Shown: positions 42,412 to 50,018 of the stretch, in pieces
Layout: the number at the start of each line of letters is the position of its first letter
Numbering within the stretch: position 1 is the first letter of the stretch
Assembly (NCBI GenBank): GCA_012729055.1
Contig: JAAYDW010000045.1
Location: 58,401 to 122,400 of the forward strand
Source of the DNA: Deltaproteobacteria bacterium
GTDB taxonomy: Bacteria; Desulfobacterota; Syntrophia; Syntrophales; Smithellaceae
Reading direction: 5' to 3'
DNA length: 64,000 bases
Translations under genes and position numbers: made by a program
The notes under the pieces: model-generated
The model's input: only the letters and a program-made list of their open reading frames with translations
Databases searched by the model: none
What the model was told of the DNA's origin: nothing

Positions 42412-43614
42412 TTGGAAAAAATTTATCTCGTTGCAGCATTCTGGTTTTTTGCCGCCGTCCTGTCCACCGTTTTAGCCAATCGATTGAAAATCTCCATCGC
42501 ACTCATGGAAATCATCGTCGGCGCCGTCGTCGGTTTTCTCGCCTTTCAGATGGGTTATTTTGACTCTCTGGCGCTTAACGACGACTGGATGAAATTTTGC
42601 ACCGGTGTCGGCGCGATCCTGCTCACATTTCTCGCTGGCGCGGAACTCAATCCCGATGCCATGAAAACCAAAATCACGGAAGTCTCCCTCATCGGCGTCA
42701 TCGGCTTTGCGGCCCCGTTTATCGGTTGTTTTCTCATCAGCTACTATCTCATCGGCTGGAATCTTGCGGCCAGTTTATTATGCGGCATTGCCTTGTCCAC
42801 TACCTCCATGGCGGTTGTTTATGCCGTCATGCTGGAATATGGCTTCAACAAAACGGAATTCGGCAAAGGCATCCTGGGCGCCTGCTTCGTGAACGACCTG
42901 GGAACCGTGATCGCGCTGGGGCTGATTTTTGCTCCGTTCACTTACAGAACCGCCGTTTTCATCGCCGTCACCGTCGTTTTGATGTTCACGTTGCGGCCGA
43001 TGACGGAATACCTTATCCGTCGCTTCGCTTACAAGACGGCCGCCATCCGCGCCAAGTGGATCATCTTCGTTCTCCTGGCCATGGGCGTGCTCGCCGCCTG
43101 GTCCGGCAGCGAGCCGGTTTTGCCCGCTTATGTCCTGGGAATGGTTCTGGCGCGCACCATGGAACAAGACGGTCATTTTGTGCGCCGCCTGAGAACGCTG
43201 ACAGTGGGTTTTTTAACTCCTCTATACTTTCTTCGGGCCGGAGCGCTGGTTTCCATTCCGGCGCTGCTTTCGGGCGCCTTTATATTTCTCTTGCTTCTCG
43301 GCGGTAAAGTGGCTTCCAAAATATTCGGTTTATATCCGGCCATTCGCCATTTCAGGGAAGACAAGAAAGAAAAATGGTACTACACGCTGCTTATGAGCAC
43401 GGGACTGACATTCGGAACCATCTCTGCGCTTTATGGTTTGTCCCACCAGATTATTTCACAGGCGCAGTATTCGCTGATCGTGGGAGCGGTGATCGCGAGC
43501 GCCGTTATTCCGACGCTTATCGCCAATAAGTTTTTTCTGCCCTCGCATTTGCTGGAAGAGCCTCTTCTGGACGATCAGGCGCCTGATGAAAAAGACATTC
43601 GAAACAAAATCTGA
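42412..43614 (+). CDS. Cation/proton antiporter (CPA2-like) under a fluoride riboswitch
   Basis: A 400-residue inner-membrane protein with about twelve helices, starting at TTG 42412 after AAAAGGAGTC. Repeated CPA motifs are visible: LMEIIVGAVVGFLA, GVGAILLTFLAGAELNPDAMKTK, ISYYLIGWNLAASLLCGIALSTTSMAVVYAVML, NDLGTVIALGL and a C-terminal LMSTGLTFGTISALYGLSHQIIS. Antiporters are known targets of fluoride riboswitches, where they may exchange fluoride or restore ion balance. The rare TTG start next to a riboswitch fits tight translational control. Confidence 0.9.
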   Translation: MEKIYLVAAFWFFAAVLSTVLANRLKISIALMEIIVGAVVGFLAFQMGYFDSLALNDDWMKFCTGVGAILLTFLAGAELNPDAMKTKITEVSLIGVIGFAAPFIGCFLISYYLIGWNLAASLLCGIALSTTSMAVVYAVMLEYGFNKTEFGKGILGACFVNDLGTVIALGLIFAPFTYRTAVFIAVTVVLMFTLRPMTEYLIRRFAYKTAAIRAKWIIFVLLAMGVLAAWSGSEPVLPAYVLGMVLARTMEQDGHFVRRLRTLTVGFLTPLYFLRAGALVSIPALLSGAFIFLLLLGGKVASKIFGLYPAIRHFREDKKEKWYYTLLMSTGLTFGTISALYGLSHQIISQAQYSLIVGAVIASAVIPTLIANKFFLPSHLLEEPLLDDQAPDEKDIRNKI

Positions 43615-43779
43615 TGCGTTTTCATTTCGGTCAAACGCCTCACCGTCTGCGTGTATCGCGATCGGCAAGTCTGGCCGCGTCAACATTCCCGCGTGAATTT
43701 TCGGGTTAGGATTGATTTTTTCCTCCGAATGCTTTAAAAGATAATAAACATTTTACTTCGGTTTTTCCGCTTCCCCCTT

Positions 43780-43916
43780 GGAAGAGCCGCTACCGACAAT
43801 CCGCCGGGACGCTTCGTCCGCGGATCAGATGAAGGGTCCATAAGCGTCGAACGGCTTATGGAGGGAGTATTGGCAGCCGGGCCGCTGTCTGACGACCATC
43901 AGACGGCGGCTTTTTT
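43780..43916 (+). ncRNA. Unclassified structured leader RNA (riboswitch-like)
   Basis: Between the antiporter gene and a 52-codon membrane protein gene lies an RNA-like segment. It has a hairpin TCCGC...GCGGA at about 43800-43824 that contains a nested GGAC/GTCC. A nine-pair hairpin TCCATAAGC (43837-43845) with GCTTATGGA follows. Single-stranded, purine-rich linkers AGATGAAGGG and GGGAGTATTGGC lie between, and an intrinsic terminator (43881-43916) ends it. The plan resembles an aptamer followed by an expression platform. It does not match any riboswitch class I can recall. Confidence 0.55.
43881..43916 (+). terminator. Terminator of the structured leader
   Basis: Twelve-base arms (43881-43892 with 43899-43910, one G-U pair) surround the loop CGACCA, with TTTTTT at 43911-43916. 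Confidence 0.85.
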
Positions 43917-43955
43917 ATTTTTTTAAACCGTGCGCTCGCAGAAAGAAGGTGACAA

Positions 43956-44114
43956 ATGCAGTTTCATTTTTCAATTGGAGAATTGGTCGTAATCGCGGTG
44001 ATCGCCCTGATCGCCCTTTTCTGGCTGATTCCGGTCATCGGAAAAAAAAATTTTAATCGCCCGAAAAACGGCGGAGATTCAAAAACCAAACGTCCTGACG
44101 GAAAAGCACGGTGA
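43956..44114 (+). CDS. Small single-helix membrane protein (52 residues)
   Basis: A short gene with GAAGGTG six bases before its ATG. The protein has one membrane helix (about 9-28, ELVVIAVIALIALFWLIPVI) and a basic, polar C-terminal tail. The function is not recognised. Its position behind a structured leader and before fur suggests it responds to a metal or ion signal, but this is speculative. Confidence 0.55.
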   Translation: MQFHFSIGELVVIAVIALIALFWLIPVIGKKNFNRPKNGGDSKTKRPDGKAR

Positions 44115-44262
44115 GAAATCGCCCCCGCTCCGGTTCAATGAAGCCCGTCGAATCCATTGCCGGCCTGTCTGATCCGCGCGAAAGACGACCTTTTTACGCA
44201 TCGCTTTTCAGCCTCGGGCGTTTTGAGGTTGCTTCTCCGGACTGAGGCGGCAGTCCGACCAG

Positions 44263-44301
44263 GCCTTCCCGTCGCAGACTGAGGAAGGGCGTCTATTTTT
44301 T
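44263..44301 (+). terminator. Possible terminator before fur
   Basis: GCCTTCC (44263-44269) pairs with GGAAGGGC (44283-44290) with one bulge, and a T-run lies at 44296-44301. Confidence 0.4.
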
Positions 44302-44330
44302 CATTTTGTCTTCCTTGCGCCATTTATTTC

Positions 44331-44358
44331 TTGACAGGCACCTCTCCTTTCCTGTAGT
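44331..44358 (+). promoter_or_regulatory. fur promoter
   Basis: TTGACA at 44331-44336 and TGTAGT at 44353-44358 are 16 bases apart. A Fur box lies just downstream. Confidence 0.5.
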
Positions 44359-44370
44359 GAAGCCATCAAT

Positions 44371-44389
44371 GATATTGATTATCAATTAT
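44371..44389 (+). promoter_or_regulatory. Fur box before fur
   Basis: GATATTGATTATCAATTAT matches the 19-base Fur consensus at 13 positions. It lies between the promoter and ATG 44404, so Fur probably represses its own gene. Confidence 0.6.
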
Positions 44390-44403
44390 ATATAGGGGAT
44401 CCC

Positions 44404-44841
44404 ATGAAGAGTGAACGGGAAATATTTGAAGCGTATTTGATCAAGCGGCATCTGCGCGGGACACCGCAGCGCGGGATGATTCTCGACACCTTTCTGAAGC
44501 GCGAAGAGCATATCACAGCCGAACAGCTCTACGACATCGTTAAAAAGCGCGATCCGTCCATCGGCCAGGCGACGGTTTACCGCGTCCTGAAATTGATGGT
44601 GGAGGCAGGACTGGCGCGAGAGGTGGATTTCGGCGACGGCGTGATGCGCTATGAACACTGTTACAATCACCCCCATCATGATCACCTGGTTTGCCGGGGT
44701 TGCGGCAAAACCGTCGAGGTTCTGGATTCCGTTATCGAAGAGCTGCAAAAGCGCGTGGCGGAAAGCTTCGGATACGAACTGACGGATCACGAAATGTATC
44801 TTTACGGACTTTGCCAGACGTGCCGGAAGAAAAAGGCGTGA
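44404..44841 (+). CDS. fur: Fur family ferric uptake regulator
   Basis: A metal-dependent repressor of 145 residues with a winged helix-turn-helix at about 15-80 (TPQRGMILDTFLKREEHITAEQLYD, IGQATVYRVLKLMVEAGLA). A C-terminal dimer/metal domain follows, with HHDHLVCRGCGKTVE (about 91-105) and a final CQTCRKK zinc pair. Both cysteine pairs are intact. The clear Fur boxes on its own promoter and at 45081 support iron (Fur) rather than zinc (Zur). Confidence 0.93.
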   Translation: MKSEREIFEAYLIKRHLRGTPQRGMILDTFLKREEHITAEQLYDIVKKRDPSIGQATVYRVLKLMVEAGLAREVDFGDGVMRYEHCYNHPHHDHLVCRGCGKTVEVLDSVIEELQKRVAESFGYELTDHEMYLYGLCQTCRKKKA

Positions 44842-45080
44842 AGCCGGCCGGCGCAAATGCGCTTTTTCGCCGATTGGGCGGGTGAGCGGTTTTCTGAAGT
44901 CGCGACAAAATACCACAGCTTTCCGGCATGATTTGCGTCACTGATGCTCCGGACACAATGCGCAAAATCCGGCCTGCCCGCAGTGGCGTCGCCCCCCTGA
45001 GAAGCCGGGGGAACACCGGTACGGTCTGCGAGGAGATTTCTTCAGCCGACCATTATCGGCGTTTTTTTAACTCCAGATTT

Positions 45081-45099
45081 GATAATGACTATCAATTGC
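45081..45099 (+). promoter_or_regulatory. Fur box without a close downstream gene
   Basis: GATAATGACTATCAATTGC matches the Fur consensus at 14 of 19 positions, including eight in a row. The next intact gene starts more than 600 bases away. Confidence 0.65.
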
Positions 45100-45637
45100 A
45101 ATATTAAACAAAGTCGCTGTGATAAAAAGCAGAAAATCCACCGAATTTATCGATCCCGACGGCTAAATCCGGAAGCGCCACGGCCGATACGCGTTACGGC
45201 CCGGCCGCAGGATCGACCAGCAAGTCGCTCCTGAAATCCGAAAAAAGAAAAAAAGCGATGCCCAAACGGATTTACGCCGTCTTACTCAAAGCGCTGTGCG
45301 GGAGGATATTGGGTGCAAGGTGCAAGTCATTCCCTCTCCCTCGATGCCCTGAAGGGAACTCAGGGGAGAGAGTGAGGGTGAAAATTGAGGAAAGGACAAT
45401 TGCCCCTCCCGTTGATCCCCTCCCGCAAGAGGCAGGGAACGGATACAGGCGATACGCATAACTTTAATGGATGGTTTGCCGGCTTTGGGAATTCTCGCGG
45501 CGGCGGGGTGGGTGTTTTACAGAAGTTTTATACGGAAGAAAGGCCCCTGAGCGGGATGTTCGGGATGCGCATCCCAACCATGCGGGGAGTCGAATAACAA
45601 TGGAAATGACCGGCTGGTCCGGCTTTTCTTATAAATC

Positions 45638-45681
45638 CCGTAGGGAACACCGTAGGGAACGGTCGCAATCGTTCCCTACGG
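45638..45681. repeat. REP-like repeat with direct and inverted copies
   Basis: CCCGTAGGGAACAC is followed by CGTAGGGAACG (45651-45661), then an 8-base loop, then CGTTCCCTACG (45670-45680). It shares AGGGAACGGTC with the hairpin at 6153-6180. Confidence 0.7.
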
Positions 45682-45703
45682 ATCAAATAAAGGAGAAAAA
45701 AGA

Positions 45704-46477
45704 CTGAAGCGGTTAATTTTATCGGCGGTAAGCGTATTTTTAATGTCAACCTCGGTATTTGCCGGCCATCCGCTGGTAACGGACGACACGGGCACGCAGG
45801 GCAAGGGCAAGGCGCAGGTGGAACTGGGAATGTCCTACTTCTACGACAAGGACAAGGTCGATGATCGGACCACTTTCGAGGCGGAAGGCGGCGATGTGGG
45901 CGTGTGCATCACTGTCGGCGTTCTCGACACGGTAGATATCGTTGTGGGCCTGCCCTGCTCCTGGTTTTCCGTAAAAGAAAACGATATGCGTATCGAACGT
46001 GAGGATGGTATTGGAGACATTACCTTCGACGTCAAATGGCGTTTTTTTGAAAAGAGCGGCTGGTCGCTGGCAGTGAAACCGGGCATCAGCGTGCCTACCG
46101 GCAATGAAGACAGAGGATTGGGCGCGGGACACGCGGGTTATCGCCTCTTCCTGGTCGGCACCAAGGAAATGGCCCCTTTCGCCATTCATGTCAATGCGGG
46201 ATTCATCCGCAATGAAAACGTCTTCGCAGAGCGCAGGGATCTCTGGCACGCTTCGGCGGCCGCGGAAGTTGAAGTAATCAAAGATCTGAAACTGATGGCC
46301 AACATCGGCATCGAAAGAAATCGCGACCCGGAAAGCGAAAACCATCCGGCCTTTGCTTTGGCCGGCATTTCTTATGCTGTCACCGAAAACATTACGCTCG
46401 ACGCAGGCCTCAAATACGGGCTGACGGTTTCCGAAAACGACTGGACAGGCCTGGCAGGCCTGGCCGTCCGGTTTTAA
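45704..46477 (+). CDS. Outer-membrane transport protein (phenol MetA-like), CTG start
   Basis: The first in-frame ATG (45743) would cut the signal peptide in half. Starting at CTG 45704, with AGGAG nine bases upstream, the protein begins (M)KRLILSAVSVFLMSTSVFA, a complete signal peptide, and totals 257 residues. The mature part is rich in aromatic, alternating strands and ends in the barrel terminus LAVRF. It resembles the MetA-pathway outer-membrane family (PF13557). CTG is very rare as a start. It may be real or reflect a point change from ATG. Confidence 0.75.
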   Translation: MKRLILSAVSVFLMSTSVFAGHPLVTDDTGTQGKGKAQVELGMSYFYDKDKVDDRTTFEAEGGDVGVCITVGVLDTVDIVVGLPCSWFSVKENDMRIEREDGIGDITFDVKWRFFEKSGWSLAVKPGISVPTGNEDRGLGAGHAGYRLFLVGTKEMAPFAIHVNAGFIRNENVFAERRDLWHASAAAEVEVIKDLKLMANIGIERNRDPESENHPAFALAGISYAVTENITLDAGLKYGLTVSENDWTGLAGLAVRF

Positions 46478-46546
46478 ATCCTCGCCTGTGCACGGGGCCA
46501 TGTCCTGTCGCGTTCGTTGCCCCGGCCGGGACGTCCGGCATTCGCC

Positions 46547-46575
46547 TTGACACTCCGCCGGGCAGCGCTTATAGT
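46547..46575 (+). promoter_or_regulatory. Near-perfect sigma-70 promoter of the aldehyde dehydrogenase gene
   Basis: TTGACA at 46547-46552 and TATAGT at 46570-46575 are 17 bases apart, about 55 bases before ATG 46636. Confidence 0.8.
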
Positions 46576-46635
46576 AAGTCCATCGAAAGAAAAAAGAAGC
46601 GACCGGTCCGCGGACGGGCCGGCGCGGGAACGCCC

Positions 46636-48015
46636 ATGAATAAACCGCTCATCGATGCCTTGTTTAAAAAACAGAAGGACTTTTTCCGGTCCGGGAAAAC
46701 GCGCGACGTCGAATTCCGGATCGATGCGCTCAAAAAACTCAAGGACGCAATTGCCGCGCACGAAAAGGACATTCTCGCCGCCGTATACGCCGACCTGCGC
46801 AAGGGGGAAACGGACGCCTACGCGACGGAAATTTTTGGCGTTTACAACGAAATCAAAGTCGCCATCGCCGGCGTGCGCGACTGGACGGCGCGCGAGAAAG
46901 TTCCGACGCCCGTATTCATGATGCCGTCCAAGAGTTACATTTACAAGGAACCGTACGGCGTGACGCTGATCATCGCGCCCTGGAACTATCCTTTTCAGCT
47001 CGTGATGATGCCGCTGGTGGGAGCGATCGCGGCGGGCAACACAGCCATCCTGAAACCCTCGGAAGTGTCGTCGCACACGGCGGCGGTTGTGAACAAACTG
47101 ATCCGCGCCGCTTTTCCCGAAGACTACATCGGCGTCGTCGAGGGCGGCGCAGAAGATACGCAGCACCTTCTTTCGCTGCCCCCGGACTACATTTTTTTCA
47201 CCGGATCCGTGCCGGTCGGAAAAGCCGTCATGGCGGCGGCCGCAAAAAATCTCACGCCGCTTACACTGGAACTGGGCGGTAAAAGTCCCGCCATCGTCCA
47301 CGAAAGCGCCAACCTGGAAACAGCCGCCGCCCGTCTTTGCTGGGGAAAATTTCTTAATGCCGGCCAGACCTGCATCGCGCCGGACTTTGTGCTGGTTCAC
47401 GATGCCGTGAAGGATGCTTTTCTTGACGCGCTCAAGAAGGCCGTTTTGAAATTTTACGGTAAGGACGCATCCGGCCATGCCCGCTACTGCCGGATCATCA
47501 ACGACCGTCATTTTCAACGCCTCGCCTCCCTGATCGATCCGTCCAAAATCGTTTACGGCGGCCGGACAAACGCTGCCGACCGGTACATCGAACCGACGCT
47601 TTTGTATCCCGTCGACTGGCCGGACGCCATCATGGAAGATGAAATCTTCGGCCCGCTGCTGCCCATTATCCCCTATTCCGACCTTGATGAGATCATCCGC
47701 CGGATCACCGATCGGCCCAAGCCGCTCGCGCTGTACCTGTTTTGCAGCGACAAGGCCGTCCGCCGGAAGGTTATCCGGGAGGTGCCCTTCGGCGGCGGCG
47801 CCGTCAACAATACGATCATGCACATCGTCACCCATTTCCTGCCCTTCGGCGGCGTGGGGCAAAGCGGCACAGGGCGTTACCACGGAAAATACAGTTTTGA
47901 AACATTTTCCCACGCGAAGAGCATCCTGCGCAGTTACACCCTCGCCGACCCGTCAGACAGCGCCCAGCCGCACCGGGGACGCTACATGAAATGGATTCTT
48001 AAATTGCTGAAATAA
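46636..48015 (+). CDS. Aldehyde dehydrogenase (NAD(P)-dependent, fatty/aryl aldehyde type)
   Basis: The 459-residue enzyme oxidises an aldehyde to the acid. Visible are ITAPWNYPFQL-type substrate entry (IIAPWNYPFQLVMMPLVGAIAAGN), the glutamate in LELGGKSPAIV, the nucleophile cysteine in NAGQTCIAPDF and the C-terminal PFGGVGQSGTGRYHGKYSFETFSH. The length and KxxFxSG-like N-terminus place it with ALDH3-type fatty or coniferyl aldehyde enzymes. It has a very good promoter and may run into the S49 gene 13 bases downstream. Confidence 0.92.
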   Translation: MNKPLIDALFKKQKDFFRSGKTRDVEFRIDALKKLKDAIAAHEKDILAAVYADLRKGETDAYATEIFGVYNEIKVAIAGVRDWTAREKVPTPVFMMPSKSYIYKEPYGVTLIIAPWNYPFQLVMMPLVGAIAAGNTAILKPSEVSSHTAAVVNKLIRAAFPEDYIGVVEGGAEDTQHLLSLPPDYIFFTGSVPVGKAVMAAAAKNLTPLTLELGGKSPAIVHESANLETAAARLCWGKFLNAGQTCIAPDFVLVHDAVKDAFLDALKKAVLKFYGKDASGHARYCRIINDRHFQRLASLIDPSKIVYGGRTNAADRYIEPTLLYPVDWPDAIMEDEIFGPLLPIIPYSDLDEIIRRITDRPKPLALYLFCSDKAVRRKVIREVPFGGGAVNNTIMHIVTHFLPFGGVGQSGTGRYHGKYSFETFSHAKSILRSYTLADPSDSAQPHRGRYMKWILKLLK

Positions 48016-48028
48016 AGAAAGGACTCCC

Positions 48029-49012
48029 ATGAAAAAAATCATTCTTCTCGTCGCCCTGTCCGGTCTTTTGGCCTGCACGGCCTGCACCGCCCCGCGGCTC
48101 AATATTTTTGACACGACTCCCGGCCCCCTGCAGGAATACACCCTCGAAGGCAAAGGCAAGGACAAGATTCTGGTCATTCCGGTCAGCGGCATGATCTCCG
48201 ACGCGCCCCAGCAGGATTTCTTCGGCGCCAAACCCAGCCTGGTCGAGCAGGTGGTGGTCCAGCTCAACAAGGCGAAAACCGATTCGCAAATCAAGGCCGT
48301 TTTGCTGAAAGTGAACTCCTCCGGCGGCACCGTCACGGCAAGCGACCTCCTGTACAACGAAATATCCGCCTACAAGGCCAAAACGGGAAACAAGGTGACC
48401 GTGGCCATGATGGACGTGGCCGCATCCGGCGCCTACTATCTTTCCCTGCCCGCCGATCTGATTCTGGCGCATCCCACAACCCTCACCGGCTCGGTCGGCG
48501 TCATCTTCATGCGCCCCAAGGCTTACGGGCTTCTGGATAAAATCGGTCTGGGCGTCGAAATCAACAAATACGGCAAAAACAAGGACATGGGCACGCCGTT
48601 TCGCGAATCGAACGAAGAGGAAAAAGCGCTGATGCAGGACACGGTGGACCGCTTCGGAAAACGGTTTGCCGCCCTGGTGGAAAAACACCGTAAGCCGGGA
48701 CCCGACGCGCTGGCTAAAATCGCCACGGCCCGCATTTTTGTCGCAGATGAAGCGCTGGAGCTCAAACTGATCGATAAAATCGGCTACCTGGCCGACGCCG
48801 TTGCCGAAACCCGCAAGCTGGCCGGCCTGCCCCAGGACGCCAAAGTCGTCGTCTATCGCCGTCGGTCGGTTCCGGAGGACAACTACTACAACACGTCCGG
48901 CGCCGCCGTCGAAAGCGGACGTCTGTCCCCGATTTACATTGCCGTGCCGGAAATTCTGCAGATGAAAGCCGGCGTCTATTACCTGTGGCCGGGCGCCATC
49001 GCCTTTGAATAA
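48029..49012 (+). CDS. S49-family (SppA-like) lipoprotein peptidase
   Basis: A serine/lysine peptidase of 327 residues. The start region contains a lipobox (LSGLLACTAC), so the protein is probably lipid-anchored. The S49 fold is seen in LLKVNSSGGTVTASDLLYNEI, the catalytic serine in VAASGAYYLSLPADLI and the likely catalytic lysine in KNKDMGTPFRESNEEE. TGSVGVIF completes the oxyanion region. It is a single-domain form like Bacillus SppA. It is followed by an ABC exporter, with which it may be cotranscribed. Confidence 0.88.
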   Translation: MKKIILLVALSGLLACTACTAPRLNIFDTTPGPLQEYTLEGKGKDKILVIPVSGMISDAPQQDFFGAKPSLVEQVVVQLNKAKTDSQIKAVLLKVNSSGGTVTASDLLYNEISAYKAKTGNKVTVAMMDVAASGAYYLSLPADLILAHPTTLTGSVGVIFMRPKAYGLLDKIGLGVEINKYGKNKDMGTPFRESNEEEKALMQDTVDRFGKRFAALVEKHRKPGPDALAKIATARIFVADEALELKLIDKIGYLADAVAETRKLAGLPQDAKVVVYRRRSVPEDNYYNTSGAAVESGRLSPIYIAVPEILQMKAGVYYLWPGAIAFE

Positions 49013-49037
49013 AGAAAGCACCGGTGTTCGTACGCAT

Positions 49038-50015
49038 ATGTCTATCATTGAAATCCGGTCACTTGCCAAAACATTCGGCAAAATCCAGGCGGTCCGCGGC
49101 ATCGATCTGACCATCTCCCGGGGCGAAATCTTCGGCCTCCTGGGCCCCAACGGCGCGGGTAAAACCACGACCATCGGCATGCTGTGCACCATCATCCGCC
49201 CCACGTCCGGCAGCGGGCTCATCGCCGGCTTCGACATTGCAAAACATCCGACGCAGGTGCGGCAGAAAGTCGGCATCGTTTTTCAGGATCCGACGCTCGA
49301 CACGATTCTGACCGGCCGTGAAAACCTTCAGCTGCACGCCCGTCTTTACGGCATTCCCCGACGCGAGCGCAAGGCATGGATCGATGAGATACTTGCGCTG
49401 GTGGATTTGCGGGACCGGGCCGACGACCTCACCAAAACCTATTCCGGCGGCATGCGCCGGCGCCTGGAACTGGCGCGCGGCCTCCTGCACCGCCCCGCCG
49501 TTTTGTTTCTGGATGAACCGACCCTGGGCCTCGATCCGCAGACGCGCGCCCGCACCTGGGAATACATCCGCAAAATGGTGCAAAAAGAGGAGACCACCGT
49601 GGTGCTGACCACGCACTATATGGAGGAAGCCCAGGCCATGTGCGACCGCATCGGCATCATCGACGCGGGAAAGATCATCGCGCTCGACACGCCGGACAAC
49701 ATGGTGGACGCGCTCGGCGGCGACATCGTGGCCGTCCGCGCCCCCGCGCCGCCCATGGAAAAGCTCAGCGCCCTGCCCTATGTCTCGGCTGTGCAATGCG
49801 CGGGCGAAACCGTGGAGATCACCATGAAATCCGCGCCGCTGCATCTGGCGGAAGTGCTCTCCCTCATTCCGGATGTGGCCAGCGTGGAGATGCGCAAGCC
49901 GACGCTCAATGACGTCTTTATCAAACTGACGGGCCGCGACATCCGCAACGAAACCGCCGAAAACGGCGGCGGCTGGGTCGAGACCATCGCCCGGCACAGG
50001 CAAAAGGGGACGTAA
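49038..50015 (+). CDS. ABC-2 exporter ATP-binding protein (DrrA-like)
   Basis: ATG 49038 gives 325 residues beginning MSIIEIRSLAKTFG. Walker A is GPNGAGKT (36-43), the signature YSGGMRRRLELARGL, Walker B LFLDEPTLGLDP and the H-loop VLTTHYMEEAQ. A C-terminal beta extension (from about residue 225) is typical of the DrrA group of drug, lipid or polysaccharide exporters. It pairs with the permease gene three bases downstream. The substrate is unknown. Confidence 0.92.
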   Translation: MSIIEIRSLAKTFGKIQAVRGIDLTISRGEIFGLLGPNGAGKTTTIGMLCTIIRPTSGSGLIAGFDIAKHPTQVRQKVGIVFQDPTLDTILTGRENLQLHARLYGIPRRERKAWIDEILALVDLRDRADDLTKTYSGGMRRRLELARGLLHRPAVLFLDEPTLGLDPQTRARTWEYIRKMVQKEETTVVLTTHYMEEAQAMCDRIGIIDAGKIIALDTPDNMVDALGGDIVAVRAPAPPMEKLSALPYVSAVQCAGETVEITMKSAPLHLAEVLSLIPDVASVEMRKPTLNDVFIKLTGRDIRNETAENGGGWVETIARHRQKGT

Positions 50016-50018
50016 ACC

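Larger units (their letters stand above)
43615..43955. other. Intergenic region with structured leader (341 bases)
   Basis: No gene is seen. The part from 43780 to 43916 is a series of stable hairpins ending in a terminator and is listed separately. The rest is unremarkable. Confidence 0.6.
44842..45703. other. Long decayed intergenic region (862 bases)
   Basis: It begins with an orphan Fur box (45081). About 45330-45380 is a GA/CT-rich genomic repeat with CTCAGGGGAGAGAGTGAGG, and a REP-like hairpin lies at 45638-45681. Frames here (for example 45258-45461, and a 27-codon hydrophobic frame at 45467-45550) lack good ribosome binding sites. Parts may be remnants of an iron-uptake locus, but nothing is intact enough to call a gene. 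Confidence 0.55.

Noticed and set aside
43780..43916. yybP-ykoY manganese riboswitch, SRP RNA, mini-ykkC or ZTP aptamer
   Set aside because: GGGAGTA is reminiscent of yybP-ykoY and CCGGGCCGC of ZTP, but the conserved pairing partners are absent. None of these models fits by eye.
45258..45550. Short frames at 45258-45461 and 45467-45550 as genes
   Set aside because: No ribosome binding site, overlap with a GA-rich repeat, and no matching family. The 27-codon hydrophobic frame may be a remnant, so it is mentioned only as a possible relic.
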